A stretch of DNA of 42,482 nucleotides, from contig JASEEY010000010.1 in the NCBI GenBank assembly GCA_030018435.1, forward strand, positions 1 through 42,482, read 5' to 3'. Below are positions 1 to 7,613 of this stretch, in pieces; position 1 is the stretch's first letter; the number at the start of each line of letters is the position of its first letter. The stretch comes from Methanocellales archaeon. GTDB taxonomy: Archaea; Halobacteriota; UBA148; JAUWXC01. The notes under the pieces are model-generated. The model did no database searches, was not told the DNA's origin, and worked only from the letters and a program-made list of their open reading frames with translations. The position numbers and the translations under genes were made by a program.

Positions 1-76
1 AGATGAGACCACATTCGTCTGGTTTTAGGGTCTTGACTTTCTCGCTTTTCAAAAACTCCTCTAGCGTTTTGTCCAC
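1..76 (-). CDS. Start of an unidentified gene, probably part of a cas locus (partial)
   Basis: An open frame runs off the left edge of the window. It begins at a GTG (76-74) with a strong Shine-Dalgarno GAGGTG five bases upstream. The 25 visible codons are open and encode a charged, Lys/Glu-rich N-terminus beginning MDKTLEEFLKSEKV. It lies 28 bases downstream of cas6 on the same strand, so it is probably co-transcribed and may be a CRISPR-Cas gene. No family can be recognised from 25 residues. Confidence 0.5.
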   Translation of the reverse strand, partial: MDKTLEEFLKSEKVKTLKPDECGLI

Positions 77-104
77 TTTTTCACCTCTACACACAACTTC
101 CGAC

Positions 105-863
105 TCATTCGTTATTATCGTTTCTCCCGTCTCCTTCTCTTAGGACTTCCACACATCCAAAACCCATCGCGCTTTTCTCCCCTATGCCAGCGTCGTATGC
201 GAAATTCAATAGCTCGGGACTTGCTTCCAGGTCAAAAGTCATAAGACTGCATCTTCTGGGCGTGGTTTTTTCGCCGCTGCCCATTAGAATGCGCTTTCCC
301 TTAAAATTCCTTGTGCTAGTAAGGTGAAAGTGATCTTTTTTGGGCGGCACACCATGATATTCGGTGTAGCGCTCAACGAGGTTTTTATGGACGTTTTCAT
401 GGAACTTGCCATCTGTCGGGTACAGCTCCCATTCCTTAAGCTCGCCATTCTCCTCTCGCAGCGTTTTGATGAATATCGGGCTTATCGTTCTGAATGTGGA
501 CGGACTAGGAAGCTTCTTCTGATCTAAGATTTCGATCTTGGTCACGATGAAATTCTGGGTATAAAGATGAAAATCCGGCTCCTGCAAAAGACCTTCGACA
601 AAGCTCCTCACAAATTCTACGTCAGGCGAAGTCAGGATGAAATGGGCATCCTCGAATGCCAATCCGTTGCGCGATGGTTTGCGATCTGAAATTATCAGAT
701 TTGAAAAATTGTAGAACTTGAAGCCCTGATGAGAATGAGATTCGTTCGCAAGCCTGATATTTCCGAGCGCGAGCTTCCCGTATAACATCGAAGCTAAAGC
801 GTATTGATAATCAAACGGAAGCAGTCCTTTGGAGACTTTCCTTACGAATATTTTGGCGCGCAT
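105..863 (-). CDS. cas6: CRISPR-associated endoribonuclease Cas6
   Basis: Cas6 cuts CRISPR precursor RNA within each repeat to make crRNAs for type I and III systems. The 252-residue length is typical. The N-terminal ferredoxin-like half contains HSHQGFKFYNFSNL (residues 43-56), matching the family segment that leads into the first RAMP fold; H43 or H45 is a candidate catalytic histidine. The C-terminus has the Gly-rich loop AGIGEKSAMGFGCVEV (about 225-240), the hallmark of the family. The ATG at 863 begins the frame. No repeat array is in the window; the rest of the locus would lie to the left, in the direction of transcription. Confidence 0.9.
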   Translation of the reverse strand: MRAKIFVRKVSKGLLPFDYQYALASMLYGKLALGNIRLANESHSHQGFKFYNFSNLIISDRKPSRNGLAFEDAHFILTSPDVEFVRSFVEGLLQEPDFHLYTQNFIVTKIEILDQKKLPSPSTFRTISPIFIKTLREENGELKEWELYPTDGKFHENVHKNLVERYTEYHGVPPKKDHFHLTSTRNFKGKRILMGSGEKTTPRRCSLMTFDLEASPELLNFAYDAGIGEKSAMGFGCVEVLREGDGRNDNNE

Positions 864-936
864 ATAATCGGGATGGGCATCATTTTAGTATGAAAGATGA
901 TTTCTTAAAAGTTCCGATTGAATTAAAAATCAAAGA

Positions 937-1269
937 CTAAATGATTTCAATCGCGAGTTTTGTTGTTCCTTCTGGATGCAAAAACAGCTCTTTGCCTTCC
1001 TGTAACTTTAAGAATCTGGCAATATCTGCGGGGATTCTAATAGCCAATGAGTTTCCTGAGCGCACGATCTTTATTTTCTTTGTAAGACCCCATATGCCCA
1101 GTTGCCTCGCCTTTTGCTCTATGGCTTTCATGGTCCCTTCATCCACAAAAGATTCCCCGCACTCGGCGCATATCTCTGCTTTGTATCTCCCAAGAGATAT
1201 TCCAAACATCTTCTCCTCAATCTCGCCTTCTTTCAAATTTCCTTTTTCACAAATTGGACATTTTTTCAT
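937..1269 (-). CDS. Antitoxin: YgiT/MqsA-type zinc finger fused to an AbrB/SpoVT domain
   Basis: Two domains in about 110 residues. The N-terminus has CPICEKG and, about 30 residues on, CAECGESF: a CxxC...CxxC zinc-binding unit as in the YgiT/MqsA antitoxin family. The C-terminus (about 65-110) contains KIVRSGNSLAIRIPADIARF, the swapped-hairpin AbrB/SpoVT DNA-binding fold. I chose the ATG at 1269 because GAGGTGGTGA sits just before it; a GTG at 1278 would extend it by three residues. It lies two bases after the stop of the small DUF4258 gene. By analogy with MqsRA it should neutralise that protein and repress the pair. The function is inferred from domains and gene order. Confidence 0.8.
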   Translation of the reverse strand: MKKCPICEKGNLKEGEIEEKMFGISLGRYKAEICAECGESFVDEGTMKAIEQKARQLGIWGLTKKIKIVRSGNSLAIRIPADIARFLKLQEGKELFLHPEGTTKLAIEII

Positions 1270-1271
1270 GG

Positions 1272-1436
1272 TCACCACCTCGGTTTTACCGTGATCACGT
1301 AAATCTCATCTTTAATTTTCTTGTAAACGACTTCGAAGTATGAGTATGATGAAATGATCTTGCCATCTTGAATGCGTTTCGCACCTTTGGTTATGGCTTC
1401 TTTCACTTCCCTCTCTGATATGCCACGCCCGATCAT
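1272..1436 (-). CDS. Small DUF4258-type putative toxin
   Basis: A 54-residue protein beginning MIGRGISEREVKEAITKG and ending YVITVKPRW. The opening R-G-I-S...V..AI, a central Y-[FV]-VVYK strand and a terminal V-I-T-V-hydrophobic strand are what I associate with DUF4258, a small RelE/MqsR-like fold often encoded beside zinc-finger antitoxins. The start is the ATG at 1436; the frame is closed by a stop not far upstream. Its stop is two bases from the antitoxin ATG, so the pair is translationally coupled. Toxin-first order matches MqsRA. RNase activity is inferred from the family, not visible in the sequence. Confidence 0.7.
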   Translation of the reverse strand: MIGRGISEREVKEAITKGAKRIQDGKIISSYSYFEVVYKKIKDEIYVITVKPRW

Positions 1437-1451
1437 TCTAAGTCTGGCATT

Positions 1452-2615
1452 TTACCTCAGCGCCTTAGCAAAAATTCCTGAGAGTTTCAACAATCTCGGC
1501 TTTGCCAGAATCAACTTCTTCACCACTGTCGAGGGATAATCCATGTCGCCGTATTGGGATATGATGCCCAGAATCCCTGGATCGTCAAGCGTCTTGATTA
1601 CTTCGTTAAAATCGGAGTCGTTCAACCTTTCCATCACCTCATGAATCCTCATCCCAATCGACAGTTCCCGCCCTATGGCGGACCTCCATCTCTTTTCGTA
1701 CTCTGCCAAACGTTTCGCTGAAACGTCACCCTCTTTTACAGCGGCAGCTGCCACTTCTCCCGCAATCTTCGCGCACAGGGCGCCTGTGTATATGCCCCCT
1801 CCGGACGTGGGTTTTACCTGCGCAGCAGCATCACCAACTAGTATCGTTCCTTCGGCGGTCGTTCGCTCAGGCGGACCAAGTGGAATGGCACCTACTTTTA
1901 AGTCGAGATGAGAGCCGCGATATCTTCTCGACACAATAGGATGGGACTTCAGCATATTCGTGAGATGTCGTAGGGGACCGGCAGTCGTGCACAGCCCAAT
2001 TCTCGCAATGCCATCTTCAAGTGGAACCGCCCAAGCGAAAAATCCTGGCGCCACCGAGCCAACGAACACTTCGACAAAGTCTTTATCGCGCACATCATAT
2101 AATCCCTCGATTTGCACGCCGCCGATGACTTTTTTTGCCTTGTCCAAGCCGGCCCATTTTGCGATCCCACTGCTGAGACCATCTGCACCGATGATGATTT
2201 TGGGATGCACCTCCAGACTCTCGCCTTGGGTGAGGATATCGAGTTTTCCGTCCTTAAGACTGGTCGCTTTGGCCTTGACCAAGAGGTTAGCACCCGCCCT
2301 AACCGCCTGTTTCGCAAGCTCCCTGTCGAAAATCTTTCTGTCTATAACGTATGCCTTGGTCTCTTTTCCATCGATTGTCAGGCATGTTCCGTCTGGTGAA
2401 TAAATGAAGGACCCCCTTATCCTGTTCTTTATCCACTTGCCCAATCCAATCTCGCATTCATCCAGAGCGCGAGTGCTGATGAGACCGGCGCAGGCCTTTT
2501 GGCCAATTTCCTGGTGCTCCTCAATGAGAAGGACAGACACACCACCTTTCGACGCATACTTAGCTGCCATTGATCCTGCTGGGCCGGCCCCAACAACCAC
2601 TACATCATATTCCAT
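1452..2615 (-). CDS. Geranylgeranyl reductase family FAD-dependent protein
   Basis: A flavoprotein of 387 residues, probably a digeranylgeranylglycerophospholipid reductase that saturates the isoprenoid chains of archaeal lipids at the membrane. The N-terminus has the dinucleotide-binding motif VVVGAGPAGSMAAKYASKGG (about 7-26), then EEHQEIGQKACAGL, characteristic of the GGR family. The second FAD motif GDAAAQVKPTSGGGIYTG lies near residue 265-285. Length fits the family (about 380-400). It stands alone and is divergent from the small membrane protein gene at 2661. Several paralogs exist in most archaea, so the substrate is inferred. Alternative: another member of the family acting on a different prenyl substrate. 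Confidence 0.85.
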   Translation of the reverse strand: MEYDVVVVGAGPAGSMAAKYASKGGVSVLLIEEHQEIGQKACAGLISTRALDECEIGLGKWIKNRIRGSFIYSPDGTCLTIDGKETKAYVIDRKIFDRELAKQAVRAGANLLVKAKATSLKDGKLDILTQGESLEVHPKIIIGADGLSSGIAKWAGLDKAKKVIGGVQIEGLYDVRDKDFVEVFVGSVAPGFFAWAVPLEDGIARIGLCTTAGPLRHLTNMLKSHPIVSRRYRGSHLDLKVGAIPLGPPERTTAEGTILVGDAAAQVKPTSGGGIYTGALCAKIAGEVAAAAVKEGDVSAKRLAEYEKRWRSAIGRELSIGMRIHEVMERLNDSDFNEVIKTLDDPGILGIISQYGDMDYPSTVVKKLILAKPRLLKLSGIFAKALR

Positions 2616-2660
2616 GTATCAGGCACATCCTTTTAAGTGTAAAATGTGTATCCTCCTTCT

Positions 2661-2834
2661 ATGCAGCCTATTATCGGAATCGTCGCATTTATATGTGCGC
2701 TTGAAACGAGCTACCTACTCATAGGGAGGACGTTCAAGAATAAAATCGATTTAGTCGAGCGGGCGATCCTGACCGGTGGCTTGGGATTGGCGCTATTCAT
2801 CATCGTGAGTTTTATTATCGAGTGGGGCACATAA
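2661..2834 (+). CDS. Small two-helix membrane protein, unknown function
   Basis: A 57-residue hydrophobic protein with two predicted membrane segments (about 4-22 and 40-55) separated by a charged loop (RTFKNKIDLVER). I chose the ATG at 2661 over an upstream GTG (2646). The TATA-like TTTTAAGTG near 2631 lies about 30 bases before this ATG, which fits a leaderless archaeal mRNA. It is 16 bases upstream of the next gene and probably shares its transcript with the DUF5749-like, pth2, mdh and truD genes. I do not recognise a family. Confidence 0.6.
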   Translation: MQPIIGIVAFICALETSYLLIGRTFKNKIDLVERAILTGGLGLALFIIVSFIIEWGT

Positions 2835-2850
2835 CACAGCGAGGGGTAAA

Positions 2851-3180
2851 ATGTCCATTAAGAACAAAATTTTCAGTCTTTTTAAAGGTGTAGAGAAGGA
2901 AGAAGATGAGACACCAAAAGTCGATTATTTGTGTAAAATTGTCAAATGCCAGGGTAAAAAAATTGGCGAGAGCATAACCGCTGATGAGAAACGATTGCTG
3001 GTCAAAAACAAAAATGAAATTCTCGCGATCCCGCTGGAGAAAGTTGTTGAGGTCTCAGAGGAGAGTATCATCGTTGATAAGTTCAACAAGAGAGAGGCTA
3101 AAAAAATGGGCAAATTATGGAAGAAGGAAGAAGCGGACAAGCTTAAATTTGACGAGCTGGGAATGATGATAAGCGAGTGA
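2851..3180 (+). CDS. Conserved archaeal protein (DUF5749-like), unknown function
   Basis: A 109-residue soluble, Lys/Glu-rich protein. The N-terminus is short and charged (FSLFKGVEKEEDE); a central beta-rich region follows (VDYLCKIVKCQGKKIGESI, then LLVKNKNEILAIPLEKVVEV), resembling a small PRC-barrel or OB-like strand pattern. The C-terminal helix is basic. It resembles an uncharacterised archaeal family I recall as DUF5749; that identification is tentative. RBS AGGGGTAAA precedes the ATG. It lies five bases upstream of pth2, so the two are very likely co-transcribed. No catalytic motif is visible. Confidence 0.65.
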   Translation: MSIKNKIFSLFKGVEKEEDETPKVDYLCKIVKCQGKKIGESITADEKRLLVKNKNEILAIPLEKVVEVSEESIIVDKFNKREAKKMGKLWKKEEADKLKFDELGMMISE

Positions 3181-3184
3181 GCTT

Positions 3185-3532
3185 ATGTTTGTTTATAAGC
3201 AATGCATAATCATCAGGTCTGACCTGAAACTCTCGACGGGAAAGTCGGCCGCACAGGTAGCACATGCCGCTATAGGGGCATATGAACTGGCTGAGCCAAA
3301 AATACGAAGAAAGTGGAAAGAAGAGGGGCAAAAAAAGGTCGTTTTGGAACTGAGTGATTTAAAGGAGTTGTATGAGTTGGAGAAGAAGGCGAAACGCCTT
3401 GGTTTCCCCGTAGCATTGATTACAGATGCCGGGCTAACGGAAATTCCTCCCGGCACCGTTACCTCGCTGGGCATCGGACCCGCAAAAAGCGAGGAGCTGG
3501 ATAAACTCACAGGACACCTGAAGCTGTTGTGA
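3185..3532 (+). CDS. pth2: Peptidyl-tRNA hydrolase, archaeal type (Pth2)
   Basis: Pth2 releases tRNA from peptidyl-tRNAs that drop off the ribosome. At 115 residues it has the standard length. Signature segments are LKLSTGKSAAQVAHAAIGAY near the N-terminus (the Lys, Gln and His region of the active site) and GLTEIPPGTVTSLGIGPA near the C-terminus, both diagnostic of Pth2 rather than bacterial Pth. It starts with ATG at 3185, after GAGTGAG. Its stop overlaps the upstream sequence of the malate dehydrogenase gene, so the two genes are coupled. Confidence 0.95.
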   Translation: MFVYKQCIIIRSDLKLSTGKSAAQVAHAAIGAYELAEPKIRRKWKEEGQKKVVLELSDLKELYELEKKAKRLGFPVALITDAGLTEIPPGTVTSLGIGPAKSEELDKLTGHLKLL

Positions 3533-3537
3533 TCACA

Positions 3538-4413
3538 ATGGTCAAGATTGGATTCGTAGGCGCAGGAAGAATTGGTTCGACGTCAGCCTACGCTACCCTG
3601 TACGACGTGGACTGCGATGAAATAGCGTTGGTTGATCTGATCGAAGATTTGGCCGTAGGCGAGGCAATGGATTTGGAGACGGCAGCAATCGCAATAGGTA
3701 AAAACGTGCTCGTAGAAGGTGGAAAGGATTACTCGCTCCTGAAAAACTCTGACGTCATCGTGATATCAGCGGGCATTACGAGAAAAGTTGGAATGACCAG
3801 ATTGGATCTGACCAAGACGAATGCGGGCATTGTCCAGAATGTCATAAAAAGGATAAGTCAACATGCCAAGGATGCAATTCTCATTCTAACGACAAATCCA
3901 GTCGATGTGATGACGTACGTCGCCTGTAAAGCGTCTGGGAAGCCGAAAAATGAGGTTATGGGTATGGGTGCATCCCATGATACCGCCAGGCTAAGGGAAC
4001 AGATATTGCGATTGAGCATAGAGGAGACGGATGCGATGGTGATCGGCGAGCACGGAGATAGCATGGTCTTCTTGAGGGGGCAAACGAATATCAAAAGCAA
4101 GGAGTGGAGAAACGCCGCAAAAGCTACGAAGGAAAGAGGAATGGAGATCATAAAGAGGAAGAGTGCTACCTATTATGCTCCGGCTTCTTGTGTCGCGAAA
4201 ATCGTGAAGGCAATAGTGAGCGATGAAAATGCGGTCATGCCAGTAAGCGTTGCGCTGGAAGGAGAATACGGCTTGCATGATGTCGCGATAGGCGTGCCGG
4301 CAATAATTGGCAAACAAGGAGCGAAGGTTCTGGAGCATGAACTAAGCGAAGAAGAGATGACCAGACTAAGAGAGTCGGCGAAGGTCATCAAGAGTATGCT
4401 GAAGGAGATTTGA
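3538..4413 (+). CDS. mdh: Malate dehydrogenase (LDH/MDH family)
   Basis: An NAD(P)-dependent 2-hydroxyacid dehydrogenase, most likely interconverting malate and oxaloacetate. The Rossmann motif GAGRIGSTSA is at residues 7-16 and NPVDVMTYVA marks the catalytic domain. GEHGDSMVF carries the active-site histidine. The specificity loop AGITRKVGMTRLDL has arginine where lactate dehydrogenases have glutamine, favouring malate. I chose ATG 3538; a GTG at 3529 would add three residues. About 291 residues is slightly short, as in archaeal LDH-like MDHs. The last base of its stop is the first base of the truD ATG, giving coupled translation. Confidence 0.88.
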   Translation: MVKIGFVGAGRIGSTSAYATLYDVDCDEIALVDLIEDLAVGEAMDLETAAIAIGKNVLVEGGKDYSLLKNSDVIVISAGITRKVGMTRLDLTKTNAGIVQNVIKRISQHAKDAILILTTNPVDVMTYVACKASGKPKNEVMGMGASHDTARLREQILRLSIEETDAMVIGEHGDSMVFLRGQTNIKSKEWRNAAKATKERGMEIIKRKSATYYAPASCVAKIVKAIVSDENAVMPVSVALEGEYGLHDVAIGVPAIIGKQGAKVLEHELSEEEMTRLRESAKVIKSMLKEI

Positions 4414-5711
4414 TGGATCTCGTGCCTCCACTCGAGCAAAAGGTTGGCATCGAACTTTATCTGACAAAAACTCCTGGTATAGGCGGCAGGATTAGGGGGC
4501 AAATAGAGGATTTCTATGTAGATGAGATCACGAACAGGGAAGAAGGGACGGAAGGAAAGTATCTGATCGTTGAGCTGACGAAACGCGATTGGGATACGCA
4601 CCACCTGATAAGGGAATTGTCCAGAGCACTTGGCGTTAGCCAGAAAAGGTTTGGCTTTGCGGGAACAAAGGACAAGAGGGCGCTAACAAAGCAAAAGATG
4701 AGCATCTGGGATACAGACGAGGATGCGCTCGAGAGGATTAATTTACCAGGGGTTGAACTGAAGGTCATTGGCAGGTCCAACAAGAAAGTTGCCTTAGGTG
4801 ACTTATGGGGTAATAAGTTCAGGATTGCTATCAGAGATGTAGAGCCTCCGTTAGATGTCGTGAAAGAAAGGATGATGTCCATCACAGAGGAGATCGTCCA
4901 GGCGGGCGGCGTTCCAAACTTCTTTGGCGTGCAAAGATTCGGCGTGCGGCGCCCCATAACTCATCTGATCGGAGAGGCGATTGTGAGGGGGGATTTTGAG
5001 GGGGCTGCACTGACATATCTTGCGGAGGTCTCTCCAGACGAGGCTGAGGAGGTACAAAGCGCAAGAAGCGCACTCGCAAAGGACTTAAAATTCCAGGAGG
5101 CGCTAAAAGAATTCCCGCTTTTTCTGAGATATGAAAGGGCAATGCTGAATGTGCTGGCTCAAAACCCAAAAGACCACATCGGTGCATTAAGGGTCCTGCC
5201 CCAAAAACTGCAGCAGATGTTCGTTCATGCTCATCAATCCTATATTTTCAATAAAATCCTGAGCGAAAGACTCAGAAGAGGTTTGCCGCTAAACAGTGCC
5301 CTGCCTGGTGACATCGTTTGCTTTCCCAATAAGGCTGGATTGCCGAATGTTTTGCGAACGCAGAGGGTAACAGAGGATAATGCCGAAGGCATCAACAATT
5401 TAATAGGAAAAAAAAGGGCATTTATTACCGCGCCGTTAGTTGGATATGAATCGCAGCTCGCAGATGGTGTACCAGGCGAGATTGAGCGATCGGTTATCGA
5501 AAGCATGAAAATCGAGAAAGACGATTTCAGAATACCTGACGTACCTGAATTGGCATCCAAGGGCAGGAGAAGGGAGATACTATCACACCTTCATCCAACC
5601 TACGAAGTCAAGCAAGAGGTAGCGCTGCAATTCTCACTGCCAAAGGGCAGCTATGCGACGACTGTGTTGCGCGAATATATGAAGACCGATCCCTTAAGTG
5701 CGGGATATTAA
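4413..5711 (+). CDS. truD: tRNA pseudouridine synthase D (TruD)
   Basis: TruD converts uridine 13 of tRNA to pseudouridine. The catalytic motif FAGTKDKRALTKQ, with the active aspartate in TKDK, lies near residue 85-97, and the family segment VPNFFGVQRFGVRRPITHLI lies near 169-188. The 432-residue length is normal for archaeal TruD, which carries a larger insertion domain than the bacterial enzyme. The ATG at 4413 overlaps the mdh stop (TGATG) and is preceded by AAGGAGAT, so it is preferred over the TTG at 4410. The 3' end overlaps the 3' end of convergent sppA by 18 bases. Confidence 0.93.
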   Translation: MDLVPPLEQKVGIELYLTKTPGIGGRIRGQIEDFYVDEITNREEGTEGKYLIVELTKRDWDTHHLIRELSRALGVSQKRFGFAGTKDKRALTKQKMSIWDTDEDALERINLPGVELKVIGRSNKKVALGDLWGNKFRIAIRDVEPPLDVVKERMMSITEEIVQAGGVPNFFGVQRFGVRRPITHLIGEAIVRGDFEGAALTYLAEVSPDEAEEVQSARSALAKDLKFQEALKEFPLFLRYERAMLNVLAQNPKDHIGALRVLPQKLQQMFVHAHQSYIFNKILSERLRRGLPLNSALPGDIVCFPNKAGLPNVLRTQRVTEDNAEGINNLIGKKRAFITAPLVGYESQLADGVPGEIERSVIESMKIEKDDFRIPDVPELASKGRRREILSHLHPTYEVKQEVALQFSLPKGSYATTVLREYMKTDPLSAGY

Positions 5712-6614
5712 CTGTCCGTATGGGCTTTCCTTTAGATATCTCAGATAATAACAAGCATAATCTGTTTTCCCCAGGGTCTTGCTGCCAAAAAGCAGTTCAG
5801 CAAGCGATGGTGCATTCATGTACTTCGCCCTTGGCACTCCCTTGATGCCTCCCAGCTCGGCGGCGATGGCAATCGCATCATGCAGGTTACCAAATTCATC
5901 GATCAATCCAAGGTCCCTCGCATCAGCGCCAATATAGACTCTGCCATCTGATAGCTCTTTCACTCTGGATATGGACATGTTCCTGTCTTCTGCGATCTCG
6001 CTCACGAATCGCTCGTACACGCTCATCACCACTTCATTTGCGTATTCCTTCTCCTCGTCAGTTAGACCTCTCCAATCCACACCCATATCCTTGAATTCGC
6101 CAGATTTAGCGATGTAGAACTCGATTCCCTCCTCGCTATAATACCCTGACTTGTCCACGAACGTCCAGGTTACGCCGATGCTCCCCGTCATCGTATCCGG
6201 GTTGGCTACGATAACATCCGCAGGTGCTGAAATGTAGTAAGCACCCGAGGCGGCGATGTCGCCCATTGATACGACTATTGGAATGCCCTTATCCTGTGCC
6301 CTTTTGATCTCGGTTATGATCTCCTGTGCCGCAGCCGGCGTCCCTCCAGGACTGTTAATTCTTAAGACTATCGCGCCGATTGAAGCGTCTTCGGCGGCTT
6401 CCCTGATGCTCTCGCATATGTCCTCTGATGTCGCATATCCTATACCCAAGGGCACATTCCCGGTTATCATCTCCCCCTGGACATAAATCACGGCAACCTG
6501 TTTTCCTATCCCAATATCCCTCATGGGCCCAATGAACACCCAAGCAGCAACGATTACTGCGCAAAATACGATGACTATAGCCAGACATACCAACACTATT
6601 TTTCTATTTTCCAT
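5694..6614 (-). CDS. sppA: Signal peptide peptidase SppA (S49 family), membrane-anchored
   Basis: A serine protease that degrades cleaved signal peptides. One N-terminal membrane segment (about 6-28, very hydrophobic) anchors it with the catalytic domain outside. The S49 dyad is visible: Ser123 in GDIAASGAYYISAPAD and Lys175 in SGEFKDMG. RINSPGGTP (86-94) is the oxyanion/substrate loop. The single-domain length of 306 residues matches archaeal and Gram-positive SppA. The ATG at 6614 lies two bases after the 3' end of tRNA-Val on the same strand, with no room for an RBS. The mRNA may therefore be made leaderless by tRNA 3' processing. Confidence 0.93.
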   Translation of the reverse strand: MENRKIVLVCLAIVIVFCAVIVAAWVFIGPMRDIGIGKQVAVIYVQGEMITGNVPLGIGYATSEDICESIREAAEDASIGAIVLRINSPGGTPAAAQEIITEIKRAQDKGIPIVVSMGDIAASGAYYISAPADVIVANPDTMTGSIGVTWTFVDKSGYYSEEGIEFYIAKSGEFKDMGVDWRGLTDEEKEYANEVVMSVYERFVSEIAEDRNMSISRVKELSDGRVYIGADARDLGLIDEFGNLHDAIAIAAELGGIKGVPRAKYMNAPSLAELLFGSKTLGKTDYACYYLRYLKESPYGQLISRT

Positions 6615-6616
6615 AA

Positions 6617-6690
6617 TGGGCCCGACCGGATTCGAACCGGCGATCTCCGCCGTGTGAGGGCGACGTCATAACCGACTAGACCACGAGCCC
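6617..6690 (-). tRNA. tRNA-Val (anticodon CAC)
   Basis: A 74-base cloverleaf. The acceptor stem GGGCTCG pairs with CGGGCCC, D-arm GTCTAGTCGGTTATGAC, anticodon loop CTCACAC with CAC at 34-36, T-arm GCCGG TTCGAAT CCGGT, discriminator A. CCA is not encoded and there is no intron. It is followed after two bases by the sppA ATG. Confidence 0.95.
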
Positions 6691-6698
6691 ATGACCAG

Positions 6699-6783
6699 CG
6701 TCGAGGGAGGGATTTGAACCCTCGAGTCCCTAAGGGACACAGGTTTAGCAAACCTGCGCCATACCGGGCTAGGCGACCTCGAC
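6699..6783 (-). tRNA. tRNA-Ser (anticodon GCT)
   Basis: An 85-base tRNA with the long variable arm of class II tRNAs (GTCCC TTA GGGAC). The acceptor stem GTCGAGG pairs with CCTCGAC, the anticodon loop is TTGCTAA (GCT at 34-36), T-arm GAGGG TTCAAAT CCCTC, discriminator G. There is no intron. A TATA-like TACTTAAG lies about 25-31 bases upstream (6806-6814). Confidence 0.95.
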
Positions 6784-6847
6784 TAAAACATTATAATTAG
6801 CTCGCTTAAGTATTTGTGTGTTGCTGCTCAGAGGTTGATCCAAATGT

Positions 6848-7161
6848 ATAGCGGGCACGCCATTGGTCGTCGTTCCCATCGTGATCCAGCAACCCGAGAG
6901 TCGTTCTCCGCCCCGCAACCCCGTGAGCGCCGGTCATTCACGGTAAGTCTGCTCCCTTCCGGACCTAAACCAGTACCCATGACCAAGATAAAGGACGAAC
7001 CCTCCGGTTAGCCCTCAATCAAAGCCGACCCCACAGGACGATGCATCACAGTAGAGTTCTCGGACTGAATCACAATGGAAGCGCTTCCTCAAGCTTCGCC
7101 CCTCGCATATCGACGATTTCGAGTTACAGGCGACGCCGAATTGCCCGGGCTAGCCCGCCAA
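6848..7161 (-). ncRNA. Signal recognition particle RNA (archaeal 7S RNA)
   Basis: The minus strand carries the conserved SRP S-domain helix 8 signature GTCCGGAAGGGAGCAG (6965-6950). The Alu-domain region near the 5' end reads TTCGGCG...CTGTAAC, as in other euryarchaeal 7S RNAs. The ends are closed by GCGGGC (7158-7153) pairing with GCCCGC (6856-6851), the archaeal terminal helix. The length of about 310 bases is normal. Exact ends are estimated to within a few bases. A TATA-like GTTTATTGC lies about 25 bases upstream. This RNA explains the stretch between tRNA-Ser and the gene at 7221; the plus-strand open frame inside it is spurious. Confidence 0.93.
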
Positions 7162-7181
7162 TTTAGCATAAATGCTAAGAA

Positions 7182-7190
7182 GCAATAAAC
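7182..7190 (-). promoter_or_regulatory. TATA-like promoter of SRP RNA
   Basis: On the minus strand GTTTATTGC lies about 22-29 bases before the inferred 5' end of SRP RNA, the expected archaeal TATA distance. This is inferred from sequence only. Confidence 0.45.
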
Positions 7191-7220
7191 TTATCGCAGT
7201 ATACGTGATATGGTATTAAC

Positions 7221-7463
7221 ATGACAGAGGAGCTGGTCGGTTACGTTTCTGGAAACAGAAAAAGGGAGCAAATCATACAAGCGCTTTCAAATACCCCTCT
7301 CGAAGCAGCCAAAATCGCCAGAATATCTCGCATACCCGAGCGATTGGTAGGAAGAATTTTAGACGACTTGAAGAAGAAGGGATTAGTTAAGGTTGATGAA
7401 AAGGTATATTCGCTGACCGAAGCCGGCGTTGAGGTAGAGAACAAAATCAGGAGTTTGCGCTAA
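7221..7463 (+). CDS. Small winged-helix DNA-binding protein
   Basis: An 80-residue protein that is essentially one winged-helix domain. The helices KREQIIQALSN and PLEAAKIARIS precede a recognition helix RIPERLVGRILDDLKKKGLV and a wing VKVDEKVYSLTEAGVEV. This resembles archaeal ArsR/MarR-like regulators of unknown target. It lacks metal-binding cysteines. A TATA-like GTATACG precedes it near 7198. The TAA stop (7461-7463) is immediately followed by the first base of tRNA-Pro, so the mRNA 3' end is presumably made by RNase P cleavage. Confidence 0.8.
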   Translation: MTEELVGYVSGNRKREQIIQALSNTPLEAAKIARISRIPERLVGRILDDLKKKGLVKVDEKVYSLTEAGVEVENKIRSLR

Positions 7464-7537
7464 GGGGCTGTAGGGTAGCCTGGTTATCCTAGGGGACTGG
7501 GGGTCCTCTGACTGGAGTTCAAATCTCCGCAGCCCCA
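7464..7537 (+). tRNA. tRNA-Pro (anticodon GGG)
   Basis: 74 bases. The acceptor GGGGCTG pairs with CAGCCCC, the anticodon loop is CTGGGGG (GGG at 34-36), T-arm CTGGAG TTCAAAT CTCC, discriminator A. No intron. It abuts the stop codon of the winged-helix gene with zero spacing and is probably co-transcribed with it. Confidence 0.93.
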
Positions 7538-7572
7538 TTAATACCACAATTACGTCTAATGTCGATGCACAA

Positions 7573-7588
7573 TTCGTTAAATTTATAA
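7573..7588 (+). promoter_or_regulatory. TATA-like promoter before the mevalonate-operon regulator
   Basis: GTTAAATTTATAACC lies about 27-40 bases before the ATG at 7614 and no Shine-Dalgarno precedes that ATG. This fits a TATA box with a leaderless transcript. Inferred from sequence only. Confidence 0.5.
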
Positions 7589-7613
7589 CCCATCCCAGCG
7601 TCTTCGAACTCTA

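Noticed and set aside
6814-7011. A plus-strand open frame of 65 codons
   Set aside because: It lies inside the SRP RNA on the opposite strand and has no family similarity or RBS.
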